A stretch of DNA of 64,000 nt from Paludibacteraceae bacterium (GTDB taxonomy: Bacteria > Bacteroidota > Bacteroidia > Bacteroidales > Paludibacteraceae): assembly GCA_017503075.1 (NCBI GenBank), contig JAFVTU010000009.1, forward strand, positions 1-64,000. Reading direction: 5' to 3'. This document shows, one piece after another, positions 45,223 to 55,073 of the stretch; the first letter of the stretch is position 1, and the number at the start of each line of letters is the position of its first letter. The notes under the pieces are model-generated. The model was not told where the DNA came from, did no database searches, and was given only the letters and a program-made list of their open reading frames with translations. Both the position numbers and the translations under genes were made by a program.

Positions 45223-48132
45223 ATGATGAAACGATTAATTTACGCAATAGCTTTTCTAGTATTAAACGTCTCAATAGTCTGCGCACAAGACTACGAGAAA
45301 GCATACTATGATGTGCAACAAAGCTTTGAGCAGCGTCTAGAAACAGCACAAGACAATATTAGGGAATACTTAAACAAGTATCCCTATACTCCGTATATAG
45401 ATGAGATAAGGACGATGCAAGGGATACTATGGAGCGAAAAAGGGGAGTATCAACAAGCCATTGATGAATTAGAGAAAGTGGATGTAAAAAACATCTCTCG
45501 AACAATCGAATACACTTATTCTTTCCATATGGGTTATGCGCACTTACAGATGCACAACTATAAAAAAGCGTTGACCTATCTACTTCCACTGAAGACAGAA
45601 CGCAATAGTCCATATACACTACAAGCAAGTTACTACGCAGGATATTGCTACTATAATCTGAAAGAATATAACAAGGCATTGGTAGAGTTTTTGGGGTTAG
45701 AGCATGTAGGCGGTTATCGAAAGATCGCCCCATATTATGTTGTGCAAATATATTATGCCATGTCAGAATACGAGAAAGTATTAGAGAGGGCTGACAAACT
45801 ATTGACGGATTTTCCCGATAACGAGTACAACGATGAGTTGCACCGAATGGTTGGTGAAATCTACTACCAAGATAGCATTTATGATAAGGCATCCTATCAC
45901 TTAGAGCAATACCATACATTGCGTATGAAAAATGACAGAAAAATATTGCGTAACGATCTATATTTATTAGGCATTTCCTATTACAGTATCGCGCAATACA
46001 ACCAAGCCATCAATTACCTCAAGCAAGTGAAACAAGAAAACGATTCTATCTCAGAAAGCACGTGTCTGCACTTGGGACATAGCTATTTACGAGTAAATAA
46101 TTTAGAAAAAGCCATATTAGCATATGCCGCTGCGTTACAATTTAAAATAACCCCCAGCTTGCGCGAAGAGGCTATGTATAACTATGTACAAGCAACCTAT
46201 TTGCAAAACTCCGCTTTGGGCGAAAACATCACGGCCTTTCAGACTTTCATCACAGAATATCCACAATCAAAATACATAGATAGAGTATACGCCTTGATGG
46301 CAGATATGTATCTAACTAGCAAAAATTACCAAGCGGCATTAGATGCACTATTGGAGATACAACAACCAAATGAAAAAGTGTTGCAAACATGTCAATATCT
46401 CCGTTATCAACTAGCTATAGACGCGTTCTTGCAAAACAATATGAACGATGCAATAAGTTGGGCAAAAGAATTAATTGCAAAGGAGTCCAACATTACGAAT
46501 CACAAAACCGAAGCATATTATCTGTGTGCGCAAGCATATTATCAATTACAACAATTTCCTCTAACCGTTGAACAAATTAATCTGTATCAACAACAACCAA
46601 ATATAGCTCAATCAGACAATCAAACAACTGCCATCTATCTCAAAGCATATGCACTATTCAATCAAAAACAATACACAACTGCAGAACCTATATTTCGTGA
46701 ATATATCAGTCAATTGACCAATAACACAGAAGACAATACCTACGCGGATGCATTGACTCGATTGGGAGACTGCTTATTCCACGAACGACACTTCCAAGAA
46801 GCATGCAACACCTATACACAAGTGGCAAAACTAAATGGTTATGGCGCCGACTATGCCCTATTGCAAAGTGGTTATGCACGAGGGCTAATGCATCAATACG
46901 CGGAAAAAGTAGAAACCCTTACTTCGCTCACCCAACAATATCCAAATTCAGATTATGCAGCTGAAGCTCTCTATGAAATTGCTCGTGCAGAATTACAACA
47001 AGAAAATAACATGGAAGCGATTACAGCATATCAAACACTACTGGAAAAATACCCCAACAGCCAGCGAACAGCCAAAGCATCATTGGAGTTGGGTATGACC
47101 TATCGTACACTTAAAAAATACAATGAAGCTATAGAAGCATTCAAACACACTGTTAGTACATATATCGGTAGTGAAGAAGCATATTCTGCACTCGAGGGAA
47201 TTGAGCAAATACTCGTAGAAACCAACAAAGTGGACGAATATATTGCCTATACCAAAACCCTCACGAATATAAATATGGAGGCTATTAGCAGCGAAGACTC
47301 CTTGGTGTATGTAACAGCTGAGATACAATACATGATGGGCAACTACGAGCAAGCTGTAGCAGGACTGACCACATACCTCACATCCTTCTGCCCTGGTGGA
47401 CGCTATTGTACAAATGCTACATACTATGCAGCAAATAGTTTCTATCAACTCAAGCAATATGATCAAGCTGTAGAGCAATATAGTGCATTAGCAGATATTC
47501 AAGGTAATCCATATATGGAAGAGGCATGTATGCGTGTCGCTGAAATGAGCTATGACAAGCAAGAATATCGTACTGCACTCTACTACTACCAGCGTATGAG
47601 CGAAGTAGCATCATCATCTAGCAAACGCATCACAGCTCTGCTGGGTATGTTGCGCTGTAGCCATAATGTGGCAGAAAATAGTACTACCATAAATATTACC
47701 ACACAATTGTTAAATGAGCCCACATTGGATTCTATTGTACGCAACGAAGCATTATATTACAGAGCTAAAGCACACATCCAAAATAAACAATACGAATTAG
47801 CTATAATTGATCTTGATATCGTATCACAAGAGGTACGCACCGCAAGAGGAGCTGAAGCCAAATACCTGCTTGCAGAATGCCATTATCTACTAGATGCCGT
47901 TAATACAGCTGAAGAGGAAATCATGTCATTCACAAAGCAACAAACATCTCATCAATATTGGTTGGCCAAGAGTTTGATTCTATTAGCAGATATTAATGTG
48001 AAACGCAATGAATTATTCCAAGCCAAACAATACCTATTGGCACTGCAGAAAAATTATCGCGGACAACAAGATGATATTCACACAATAATTAACGACAAGT
48101 TGGAGCTCATCGCTCAACTGGAAATACAATAA
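45223..48132 (+). CDS. Periplasmic TPR-repeat protein
   Basis: This 969-residue secreted protein has a signal peptide (1-21, ending VCAQ). It is composed almost entirely of tetratricopeptide-type repeats, such as YYLCAQAYYQLQQFPLTVEQ, LEKYPNSQRTAKASLELGMT and AANSFYQLKQYDQAVEQYSA. It is a protein-protein interaction scaffold, probably periplasmic. Its gene starts 3 bp after potD and is followed 30 bp later by a beta-barrel protein gene. Large TPR protein plus barrel pairs recur in Bacteroidetes, but I know of no assigned role. Codon use and AT content differ somewhat from potABCD (more AT-rich). Confidence 0.85.
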   Translation: MMKRLIYAIAFLVLNVSIVCAQDYEKAYYDVQQSFEQRLETAQDNIREYLNKYPYTPYIDEIRTMQGILWSEKGEYQQAIDELEKVDVKNISRTIEYTYSFHMGYAHLQMHNYKKALTYLLPLKTERNSPYTLQASYYAGYCYYNLKEYNKALVEFLGLEHVGGYRKIAPYYVVQIYYAMSEYEKVLERADKLLTDFPDNEYNDELHRMVGEIYYQDSIYDKASYHLEQYHTLRMKNDRKILRNDLYLLGISYYSIAQYNQAINYLKQVKQENDSISESTCLHLGHSYLRVNNLEKAILAYAAALQFKITPSLREEAMYNYVQATYLQNSALGENITAFQTFITEYPQSKYIDRVYALMADMYLTSKNYQAALDALLEIQQPNEKVLQTCQYLRYQLAIDAFLQNNMNDAISWAKELIAKESNITNHKTEAYYLCAQAYYQLQQFPLTVEQINLYQQQPNIAQSDNQTTAIYLKAYALFNQKQYTTAEPIFREYISQLTNNTEDNTYADALTRLGDCLFHERHFQEACNTYTQVAKLNGYGADYALLQSGYARGLMHQYAEKVETLTSLTQQYPNSDYAAEALYEIARAELQQENNMEAITAYQTLLEKYPNSQRTAKASLELGMTYRTLKKYNEAIEAFKHTVSTYIGSEEAYSALEGIEQILVETNKVDEYIAYTKTLTNINMEAISSEDSLVYVTAEIQYMMGNYEQAVAGLTTYLTSFCPGGRYCTNATYYAANSFYQLKQYDQAVEQYSALADIQGNPYMEEACMRVAEMSYDKQEYRTALYYYQRMSEVASSSSKRITALLGMLRCSHNVAENSTTINITTQLLNEPTLDSIVRNEALYYRAKAHIQNKQYELAIIDLDIVSQEVRTARGAEAKYLLAECHYLLDAVNTAEEEIMSFTKQQTSHQYWLAKSLILLADINVKRNELFQAKQYLLALQKNYRGQQDDIHTIINDKLELIAQLEIQ

Positions 48133-48162
48133 ACTACTGACCTTGGAGAAAATATTGCAATT

Positions 48163-49779
48163 ATGAGAAATGTACAATATATATTAGGTATCGCATGTGC
48201 CTTACTCATTTGTTTGCCTTGCACCATTGAAGCACAGGACACTACATTCAACAGAGTAGTTACTGTAGAACGAGATTATCAACCAGAAATAGAAAATGCA
48301 AACATTATACGCGTAAAACCTGCTATTCTAGAAGTGGTAGTAAATCCCAATCCTGTTATCTACTCCACCTATTCTAACCCCCTATCTATCGGATTCAACC
48401 TACATCCACTGCAGGCCGCAGCACTGCATTTTACAGCACCGAATCCAACTAATGGCATACTAAATGCTGCTTTAGGACATCACAACACATACCTTGATTT
48501 CAACTATCTAATACATGGTATACCTAATCTAACGACAAATGTCTATGCCAAACATAATGCTTATTGGGGAAGCAATACGTTGGCATATTCAAATATCGGT
48601 GGTAATGGCACATATGATTTTAAGACAGCACAACTTTATTTTGGTATTGATGCTGGCAACACCGCATATTCACTCATAGGACAAAAGCAACTACAATCAC
48701 TTTATCACGCAGCAGTATATGCGGGCATTCGCTCTAAACAACATCTTCTACAATACAACATACAAACAGGCTACAAAGCATTTATAACACCGATATCCGC
48801 TGAACACCAAATTCGAACACATTTTGATATGTCTTGGAACGAAGGACAACATCAAGGAGGCATAAAAGTGTATCTGCAAAACAATTTGTACACATCTTCC
48901 TCTTTGGATATAAAACCCCTTCATAATATCCGCATGCAACCTTTCTATGAATTAGACGAAGCGAAATTCAAACTGCACGCAGGCATCAATCTAGATATGA
49001 ATATTGGTACAGAGCAAATGCTCAGTGCTAACAAAAACATCAGTTTTGCACCTTCTCCAAACATACAATTTGAATGGTATGCTATTCCTGATAAACTACA
49101 CCTTCACACCGAAATCAACGGATATTTTGCAACAGGAACAGCCGACGAATGTATGCATATCAATCGATACTTCAACATAGCGGAAATTGCGGCTAAACGA
49201 GATGCTAAAACCTATGTGCCTGTGACTGTTAATATAGGACTAATTGTGCGTCCAATCCGTACAATGTTAATAGATTTATACGGGGGATATTCCCTCTATT
49301 TGCACGACTACACTATGGTTGCAGATGTAGATAAAGATAACAATACTATCAAATATTCATATCTCTTACACAACTACCAACGAGGACATATCGGTGCTGC
49401 ATTAAACTATCATTACCGCGATATCGTCAATGTGAAAGCTAAAGGACATTACTATTTTTGGAAAAACCTCAGCGAAAATATGCTGGTTTATGACCGCCCT
49501 AATTGGGATGCTACTTTGCGTGTAGAGGTCAATATTGACCAAAACTGGTCTATTTATTCGGACAACAAACTTGAGGGAAAACGATTAGCGATGACCACCA
49601 TGCAAGTAGAACAACTCCCCATGGTCATTGACTTAAATATAGGTGCACAATATGATATCAATAGGTGGCTCAATGTATATCTACAATTGGGCAACTATCT
49701 ACATAGAAAAAATCCAATCTATTTCGGATATGAAACACAAGGTTGCCACTTCCTAGCAGGTGTGAAATATGTTTTCTAA
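48163..49779 (+). CDS. Outer-membrane beta-barrel protein
   Basis: This 538-residue protein has a signal peptide (1-25, ending EAQ). A short plug-like N-terminal segment (VVTVERDYQPEIENANIIRV) resembles proteins paired with large TPR partners. A barrel-like remainder of alternating aromatic strands ends in an aromatic residue (GCHFLAGVKYVF), typical of outer-membrane proteins. No TonB box or carboxypeptidase-like domain is obvious. It is probably an outer-membrane partner of the preceding TPR protein. The exact function is unknown. A strong terminator follows at once. Confidence 0.8.
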   Translation: MRNVQYILGIACALLICLPCTIEAQDTTFNRVVTVERDYQPEIENANIIRVKPAILEVVVNPNPVIYSTYSNPLSIGFNLHPLQAAALHFTAPNPTNGILNAALGHHNTYLDFNYLIHGIPNLTTNVYAKHNAYWGSNTLAYSNIGGNGTYDFKTAQLYFGIDAGNTAYSLIGQKQLQSLYHAAVYAGIRSKQHLLQYNIQTGYKAFITPISAEHQIRTHFDMSWNEGQHQGGIKVYLQNNLYTSSSLDIKPLHNIRMQPFYELDEAKFKLHAGINLDMNIGTEQMLSANKNISFAPSPNIQFEWYAIPDKLHLHTEINGYFATGTADECMHINRYFNIAEIAAKRDAKTYVPVTVNIGLIVRPIRTMLIDLYGGYSLYLHDYTMVADVDKDNNTIKYSYLLHNYQRGHIGAALNYHYRDIVNVKAKGHYYFWKNLSENMLVYDRPNWDATLRVEVNIDQNWSIYSDNKLEGKRLAMTTMQVEQLPMVIDLNIGAQYDINRWLNVYLQLGNYLHRKNPIYFGYETQGCHFLAGVKYVF

Positions 49780-49784
49780 AAAAT

Positions 49785-49809
49785 TCCCTAATACTTTGAG
49801 TATTAGGGA
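49785..49809. terminator. Bidirectional intrinsic terminator
   Basis: A 10-bp perfect stem TCCCTAATAC/GTATTAGGGA with loop TTTGA is flanked by A-rich and T-rich runs. It separates the convergent barrel and NfnAB-like genes. Confidence 0.92.
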
Positions 49810-49816
49810 TTTTTTC

Positions 49817-52108
49817 TTATTTACCCAAATAATCGTGCATCTCTTTCGCCGCTTTCCGACCATCTGACATCGCTAGAATAACTGTAGCACCTCCTCGAAC
49901 AATATCGCCACCAGCAAACAATGTCGGTATAGATGATTGCATCTGATCATTGACAACTATCGTACCTCGACGCGAGATTTCTAACCCATTTACTGACGAT
50001 GGAATCAACGGATTTGGACTAACTCCCACACTCACAATCACTAAATCCACTGGCAAAACAACTACCTTACCCTCAACAGCTATTGGGCTTCTTCTACCTG
50101 ATTCATCTGGCTCACCCAACTCCATTACCTGCAACACTGCCTCTTTTACTCGACCTGTCTCATCTGCATGATATTCTATCGGGTTATGCAGAGTCATAAA
50201 CTCAATACCCTCTTCCTTAGCGTGGCGTACCTCTTCTACACGCGCTGGCATCTCATCCTCACTACGACGATATACTACAATCGCGCGTTCGGCCCCCAAA
50301 CGCTTAGCAGTACGGACTGCATCCATCGCTGTATTACCACCGCCTATCACTGCAACATTCTTCGCTTTCAACACGGGCGTATCTGAATCTGCTAATGCCG
50401 CTCGCATCAAGTTGACACGAGTCAAATACTCGTTGCACGACATCACACCATTCAGATTCTCACCAGGAATCCCCATAAACCGCGGCAAACCAGCACCGCT
50501 ACCCACAAACACACCCGCATATCCTGCGGACATCAATTCATCTACACTTATCGTTTTGCCTACAATGGTATCTGTCTCAAAATGCACGCCTAACGCACGC
50601 AAACCAGCAATCTCCTTATCTACGATGCGATTAGGCAAACGAAATTCTGGAATACCATATTTCAATACACCACCTATTTCGTGTAAGGCCTCAAACACTG
50701 TTACATCGTAACCATTTTTAGCCATATCACCAGCAAATGCAAGACCTGCAGGACCACTACCTACCACCGCCACTTTCTTACCTATCCTCACTTTTCCGCT
50801 TTCTACTTTCACACTCGCATGATCAGCCACAAAACGCTCCAAATAGCCAATAGCCACAGCTTCATGGCCCATCTTTAGATGAATACATTGTGCTTCACAT
50901 TGTTTCTCCTGTGGACACACACGACCGCAAACGGCAGGCAAAGTACTACTCTCGCTAATCACCTGAGCTGCTCCTAATACATTTCCCACTTCCAATTGCT
51001 TGATAAAACCAGGGATATTGATGTTTACAGGACACCCATCCACACAGGTAGGCTTCTTGCAGTTTAGACAACGATGAGCTTCTGTCACTGCTTGCTCAAA
51101 TGTTAGGCCCTGATTCACTTCCTGATACAATGATTGTACACGTGCTGCGGGCTCCAACTCGTTCATCTTTACACGCGGAATAGCCACCCTATCTTTTGCA
51201 GTTCCAACAAAAGGCGCAACGTCTTGAAAATCAATATTTTGTGATATACCTTCACTGGCAATCTCGTGTCCCGAATCGGTGGTAGTAGAGTGTGCATGAT
51301 ATGTCTCATATGCCACCACTTCTGCCGATTTATATTGTCCCAAACGTGACAACATTTCGTTAAAGTCCACCTCATGTGCATCAAACTCAGGACCATCCAC
51401 ACACACAAACTTGGTCTTACCTCCTACTGTCACACGACACGCACCACACATACCCGTACCATCCACCATTATTGTATTCAGACTGGCTTCGGTGGGAATA
51501 CCATATTTCTTTGTGGTCAATGCTACAAACTTCATCATTACAGCGGGACCGATAGTCACACATTTATCCACTTGCTCTCGATTAATCACTTGCTCAACTC
51601 CCTCTGTCACAAGACCTTTCTGTCCCATCGACCCATCATCGGTCATCACAATTACGTCGTCTGATACTGCAGCCAACTGCTCACGCAGGATAATCAAATC
51701 CTTATTTCTTGCAGCCAACACTGTAATCACACGATTGCCTGCTGCTTTCAACGCTTGAGCGATGGGCAACATCGGTGCAGCACCCACACCACCACACGCA
51801 CAAACTACTGTACCAAACTTGCGAATATCTGTTGCTTTGCCCAATGGACCCACCAAATCGGCAATACTATCTCCCGCCTCTAGAGCGCATAACTTACTGG
51901 AAGATACGCCTATACGCTGAACTACCAAAGTAATTGTTCCTTGCTTCACATCTGCATCCGAAATTGTCAACGGCATACGCTCGCCATGTTGATCAACACG
52001 AACAATTACAAAATGCCCCGCCTTTCTACTACGAGCAATCAAGGGAGCCTCAACTACAATCTCGACTACATTCTCTGAATAAAAACGCTTGGATACAATC
52101 TTGTTCAT
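49817..52108 (-). CDS. NfnAB-like fused flavoprotein (FNR-like plus GltD-like)
   Basis: This 763-residue protein fuses two subunits. Residues 1-275 form an FAD/NAD-binding FNR-like domain (PyrK/NfnA type) with a [2Fe-2S] motif around Cys221, Cys224 and Cys236 (GTGMCGACRV). Residues about 325-763 form a GltD/NfnB-type domain with eight cysteines for two [4Fe-4S] clusters (347, 350, 355, 359, 394, 398, 404, 408). That domain also has FAD (VVGSGPAGLAFAGD) and NADPH (VIGGGNTAMDAVR) motifs. NfnAB couples NADH and reduced ferredoxin oxidation to NADP reduction. Databases also label it bifunctional dihydroorotate dehydrogenase/glutamate synthase. The transhydrogenase role is the better inference. 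Confidence 0.87.
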   Translation of the reverse strand: MNKIVSKRFYSENVVEIVVEAPLIARSRKAGHFVIVRVDQHGERMPLTISDADVKQGTITLVVQRIGVSSSKLCALEAGDSIADLVGPLGKATDIRKFGTVVCACGGVGAAPMLPIAQALKAAGNRVITVLAARNKDLIILREQLAAVSDDVIVMTDDGSMGQKGLVTEGVEQVINREQVDKCVTIGPAVMMKFVALTTKKYGIPTEASLNTIMVDGTGMCGACRVTVGGKTKFVCVDGPEFDAHEVDFNEMLSRLGQYKSAEVVAYETYHAHSTTTDSGHEIASEGISQNIDFQDVAPFVGTAKDRVAIPRVKMNELEPAARVQSLYQEVNQGLTFEQAVTEAHRCLNCKKPTCVDGCPVNINIPGFIKQLEVGNVLGAAQVISESSTLPAVCGRVCPQEKQCEAQCIHLKMGHEAVAIGYLERFVADHASVKVESGKVRIGKKVAVVGSGPAGLAFAGDMAKNGYDVTVFEALHEIGGVLKYGIPEFRLPNRIVDKEIAGLRALGVHFETDTIVGKTISVDELMSAGYAGVFVGSGAGLPRFMGIPGENLNGVMSCNEYLTRVNLMRAALADSDTPVLKAKNVAVIGGGNTAMDAVRTAKRLGAERAIVVYRRSEDEMPARVEEVRHAKEEGIEFMTLHNPIEYHADETGRVKEAVLQVMELGEPDESGRRSPIAVEGKVVVLPVDLVIVSVGVSPNPLIPSSVNGLEISRRGTIVVNDQMQSSIPTLFAGGDIVRGGATVILAMSDGRKAAKEMHDYLGK

Positions 52109-52156
52109 AACTCAATGAAATAATAGGATTCGTCCAGCAACATCCACTAATAACAA

Positions 52157-52492
52157 TTACTTCAACGCATTTGACATCTTCATTAAGATAGATGTGTAGC
52201 GAACTACCTGCGCCTCAGTCATGACACCTTTATTATCAGCCAATTTCTCGGCTAGTTTAGATATCTGTACAGATATTTTTGCCAATTTAAGGGTCGCATC
52301 TGTATCACCCGATTGAGCCTTTGGAGCTAATGCCACATATTCATCAACAGATGCATCCAATTCTGTCAACAAATCATCTATCTCGCTAGTTGTACATTCA
52401 ACCTGCACATCTTGAACAGATATAGGACTTGCTACGGCTGAAATAGGCATCATCAGCGCAAGAGCCACACATACAAATAAAATCTTTTTCAT
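52157..52492 (-). CDS. Small secreted helical protein
   Basis: This 111-residue protein has a clear signal peptide (1-22, ending AVAS). The mature part of about 89 residues is predicted helical and acidic (SEIDDLLTELDASVDEYVAL, KISVQISKLAEKL). No family is recognised. It has a consensus promoter (52594-52625) with a leader of about 95 nt. It lies 48 bp upstream of the NfnAB-like gene, possibly cotranscribed. Confidence 0.7.
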   Translation of the reverse strand: MKKILFVCVALALMMPISAVASPISVQDVQVECTTSEIDDLLTELDASVDEYVALAPKAQSGDTDATLKLAKISVQISKLAEKLADNKGVMTEAQVVRYTSILMKMSNALK

Positions 52493-52593
52493 ATCTTCAT
52501 CCTCTTGATTTTATAAATGATTGTTATATTCTTACTATTACGGTATTGTGTTTGACCATGCCAAATTAATATTCATATTCACACTTTGGGCTA

Positions 52594-52625
52594 CAAAGGT
52601 AGTAGTTTTTTTTGAAATGTGCAAA
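52594..52625 (-). promoter_or_regulatory. Promoter of the small secreted protein gene
   Basis: On the minus strand, TTTG (52622-52625), 20 nt and TACCTTTG (52594-52601). Confidence 0.85.
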
Positions 52626-52764
52626 TTTAAAATATAATTCATTCATATGTTTACAATATTTCGTAAAAATATTGCTGGAAATAAAACAACAAAATAGTAA
52701 CAGAAAATAGAAAAAAGAATAGAAAAACAATCTATCAATCACTATTAATAACAAAGTAAATACT

Positions 52765-52819
52765 TAGTGATTAGTTAGTGATTAATTAGTGATTAGTTAG
52801 TGATTAATTAGTGATTAAA
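52765..52819. repeat. 11-bp tandem repeat, five units
   Basis: TAGTGATTAGT and TAGTGATTAAT alternate for four units and a final TAGTGATTAAA follows, in perfect 11-bp register. The array ends 51 bp before the -33 element of the DUF5606 promoter. Confidence 0.95.
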
Positions 52820-52870
52820 GTAGTTTTATAGATATTTCGCAATATAGAATTCAGTTTTCATATGTTTTTC

Positions 52871-52901
52871 TTGCATATTTGTGAAAAATATTGTAATTTT
52901 G
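52871..52901 (+). promoter_or_regulatory. Promoter of the DUF5606 operon
   Basis: CTTG ending at 52873, 20 nt and TAATTTTG (52894-52901). The initial transcript GCACCCGATTT is shared with the tRNA-Asn promoter region at 56930. The leader to the ATG is about 22 nt. Confidence 0.85.
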
Positions 52902-52927
52902 CACCCGATTTTGAAAACTACACACAT

Positions 52928-53449
52928 ATGCTAAAGAATATTCTATCCATCACAGGAAAACCTGGTTTGTACAAGCTAGTTAGTCAAGGCAATAATATGC
53001 TTATCGTTGAATCCCTATTGGACGGAAAACGAATGCCTACATACGCGCGCGATAAAATCGTATCGCTTGGCGAAATTTCTATGTACACCATGGGAGATGA
53101 TGTGCCACTCAGTGAAGTATTGACCAAACTTGGCGAAAAAGAAGGACTCAAAGTCGTCGCTTTCGATCCCAAAAAAGCTGACAATGCACAGTTGAGTAAC
53201 TTCTTTGGAGAAGTTCTTCCAGACTATGACCGTGATCGCGTATATCCTAGCGACATTCGCAAACTTATCCAATGGTATAATATTCTTATTGGGGCTGGAA
53301 TTACCGATTTCACCGTGGAAGAAGAAAAAGAAACCATCGTAGAAGAAAAGAAACAAGAGGTGAAGAAAACTACACCAAAACAACAGGTTAAAACACAAAA
53401 AGCCGCTGCCTCTTCAGCTCGAACAGGCGTTGGCTCTAAAAAAGGTTGA
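52928..53449 (+). CDS. DUF5606 family protein
   Basis: This 173-residue protein is found in Bacteroidetes. The conserved part (about 1-120) starts MLKNILSITGKPGLYKLVSQ, followed by MLIVESLLDGKRMP and LPDYDRDRVYPSDIRKLIQW. A lysine- and glutamate-rich disordered tail follows (about 125-173). The function is not established. I use the ATG at 52928, because an upstream ATG would lie before the promoter -7 element. The stop overlaps the TTG start of the next gene by 4 bp. Confidence 0.85.
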   Translation: MLKNILSITGKPGLYKLVSQGNNMLIVESLLDGKRMPTYARDKIVSLGEISMYTMGDDVPLSEVLTKLGEKEGLKVVAFDPKKADNAQLSNFFGEVLPDYDRDRVYPSDIRKLIQWYNILIGAGITDFTVEEEKETIVEEKKQEVKKTTPKQQVKTQKAAASSARTGVGSKKG

Positions 53450-54225
53450 TCCTTCAGGATATAATCAATATCATAGAATCTGTCGCTCCCTTGAGTTACC
53501 AAGAAACGTGGGATAATTCGGGACTGCAGGTGGGTGATCGCAATGCAAAAGTACATGCAGCATTGTTGACGGTGGATGTCACAGAGTCCGTCGTCAATGA
53601 GGCTATTAAAAAGCATTGCGATTTAATTATTTCTCACCATCCCCTACTATTCCATGGAATAAAACAACTTACAGGTGCCACACCACAAGAACGCTGTGTA
53701 GAAAAAGCTATTCGACATAACATTGCAATCTATTCCTCACACACAGCTATGGACGCATACATACACGGGGTTAGCGGAAAAATTGCAAACAAATTAGGCA
53801 TTACCAATTACCATATACTCTGTCCTACAACCGAAAAAAATATCGGATTAGGCGTAATTGGCAATTTAAATACTCCGATGAATTCGGACGATTTTATTCT
53901 TTTAGTACAAAAGGTATTTAAATGTTCTATCCGTTTTATTGAACCTCCTACACAACAGATTAACACAGTCGCTATCTGTGGAGGTGCTGGAGCTGAATTT
54001 ATCGAACAAGCTATCGCACAAAAGGCAGATATCTTCATCACAGCGGATATAAAATACCACGAAATGCAAGCAGCAGTAGGACGAATTGGACTGATAGACA
54101 TGGATCATTGGACTAGCGAACAATTCACTCGTGAAATATTTAATGAGTTGCTACAACCATATATCCAAACCCATATTGCAGAAAATGACAAAACTCCGAT
54201 AAAATGGCTAATTAGCAAAGAATAA
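53446..54225 (+). CDS. Nif3-like dinuclear metal-centre protein
   Basis: This 259-residue protein belongs to the Nif3/YbgI/GTP cyclohydrolase I type 2 family, toroidal hexamers with two metal ions. Metal-binding residues appear in ISHHPLLFHG, YSSHTAMDAY and MDHWTSEQF. The initiator is TTG within a TTGA overlap with the preceding stop, consistent with translational coupling. Relatives have variously been assigned GTP cyclohydrolase or structural roles; none is certain. The zinc-ribbon gene follows 21 bp later, a common pairing in Bacteroidetes. Confidence 0.92.
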   Translation: MILQDIINIIESVAPLSYQETWDNSGLQVGDRNAKVHAALLTVDVTESVVNEAIKKHCDLIISHHPLLFHGIKQLTGATPQERCVEKAIRHNIAIYSSHTAMDAYIHGVSGKIANKLGITNYHILCPTTEKNIGLGVIGNLNTPMNSDDFILLVQKVFKCSIRFIEPPTQQINTVAICGGAGAEFIEQAIAQKADIFITADIKYHEMQAAVGRIGLIDMDHWTSEQFTREIFNELLQPYIQTHIAENDKTPIKWLISKE

Positions 54226-54246
54226 TAATTATAAAAACATACAACT

Positions 54247-55005
54247 ATGGCTAAAAAAGAAGAAGAAAAAGTAATGACCGTAGAAGAAAAACTACGCGCA
54301 TTGTACGAATTGCAAACTGTTGATACCAAAATCGACGAGTTGCGCATCTTAGCAGGCGAGTTGCCACAAGAAGTAAAAGACATGAGCGATGAAGTAGAAG
54401 GTCTCAAAACACGATTGACCAACATCGAAAACAGCATCAAAGAATGTGAAACTGGTATCTCAGATTTCCGCGTTCGTATCGAAAATGCAAATGCTGCTAT
54501 ATCTCGATACAAAGAGCAACAAAACAATGTTCGTAACAACCGCGAATACGACAACTTAACAAAAGAGATTGAATATCAAGAACTTGATATTGAAGCTTCA
54601 CAACGCAAAATCCGCAATTTCACTTCAGAATTAGAAGAAAGACAAGCGGAAAAAGCAAAAACAATCTCAGATATCGAAGATCGCACAGTGGATCTCAATC
54701 AAAAACGCAACGAACTCGATTCTATCCTATCAGAAACAAAAGAGCAAACCGAAAAGTTAATGCTTCGTGCTGCTGATTTGGAGAAACATATTGAAGAGCG
54801 TTTGGTCACTGCATTCCATCGTATCCGCAAAAATGCACACAATGGATTGGCGGTTGTAAAGATTGAGCGCGATAGTTGCGGCGGTTGCCACAGCAAAATT
54901 CCTGCACAACGCCAACTAGATATTCGTCTCCGTAAAAAAATTATCGTTTGCGAACTCTGTGGACGAATCTTAGTTGATTCTGATATTGACGCTAAAAAGA
55001 AATAA
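54247..55005 (+). CDS. Coiled-coil protein with C4 zinc ribbon (DUF164 type)
   Basis: This 252-residue protein has a long antiparallel coiled coil (about 10-195, rich in Glu, Lys and Asn). A C-terminal zinc ribbon carries CGGCHSKIP and CELCGR as the four cysteines. The family resembles chlamydial CT398 and Helicobacter HP0958, which bind RpoN and RNA or export partners. The role here is unknown. It is the last gene of the DUF5606-Nif3 unit and is followed by a terminator. Confidence 0.92.
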   Translation: MAKKEEEKVMTVEEKLRALYELQTVDTKIDELRILAGELPQEVKDMSDEVEGLKTRLTNIENSIKECETGISDFRVRIENANAAISRYKEQQNNVRNNREYDNLTKEIEYQELDIEASQRKIRNFTSELEERQAEKAKTISDIEDRTVDLNQKRNELDSILSETKEQTEKLMLRAADLEKHIEERLVTAFHRIRKNAHNGLAVVKIERDSCGGCHSKIPAQRQLDIRLRKKIIVCELCGRILVDSDIDAKKK

Positions 55006-55025
55006 ACTTTTCAAACAATAAAAAA

Positions 55026-55047
55026 GCAGTATGTTTTAGCATACTGC
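55026..55047. terminator. Bidirectional intrinsic terminator
   Basis: An 8-bp core stem GCAGTATG/CATACTGC with a TTTTAG loop is extended by an A-tract before and a T-tract after (55048-55054). It lies between the convergent zinc-ribbon and plsC genes. Confidence 0.92.
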
Positions 55048-55073
55048 TTTTTTTGTAACATCATATAAGATTC

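Larger units (their letters stand above)
52493..52927. other. Divergent promoter region with an 11-bp array
   Basis: It holds a minus-strand promoter (52594-52625), a five-unit 11-bp repeat (52765-52819) and a plus-strand promoter (52871-52901). It is very AT-rich elsewhere, with no gene seen. Confidence 0.75.

Noticed and set aside
52765..52819. Repeat array considered as a CRISPR
   Set aside because: Units are 11 bp and directly adjacent with no unique spacers, and no cas genes lie in the window. The same applies to the arrays at 3829 and 5734.
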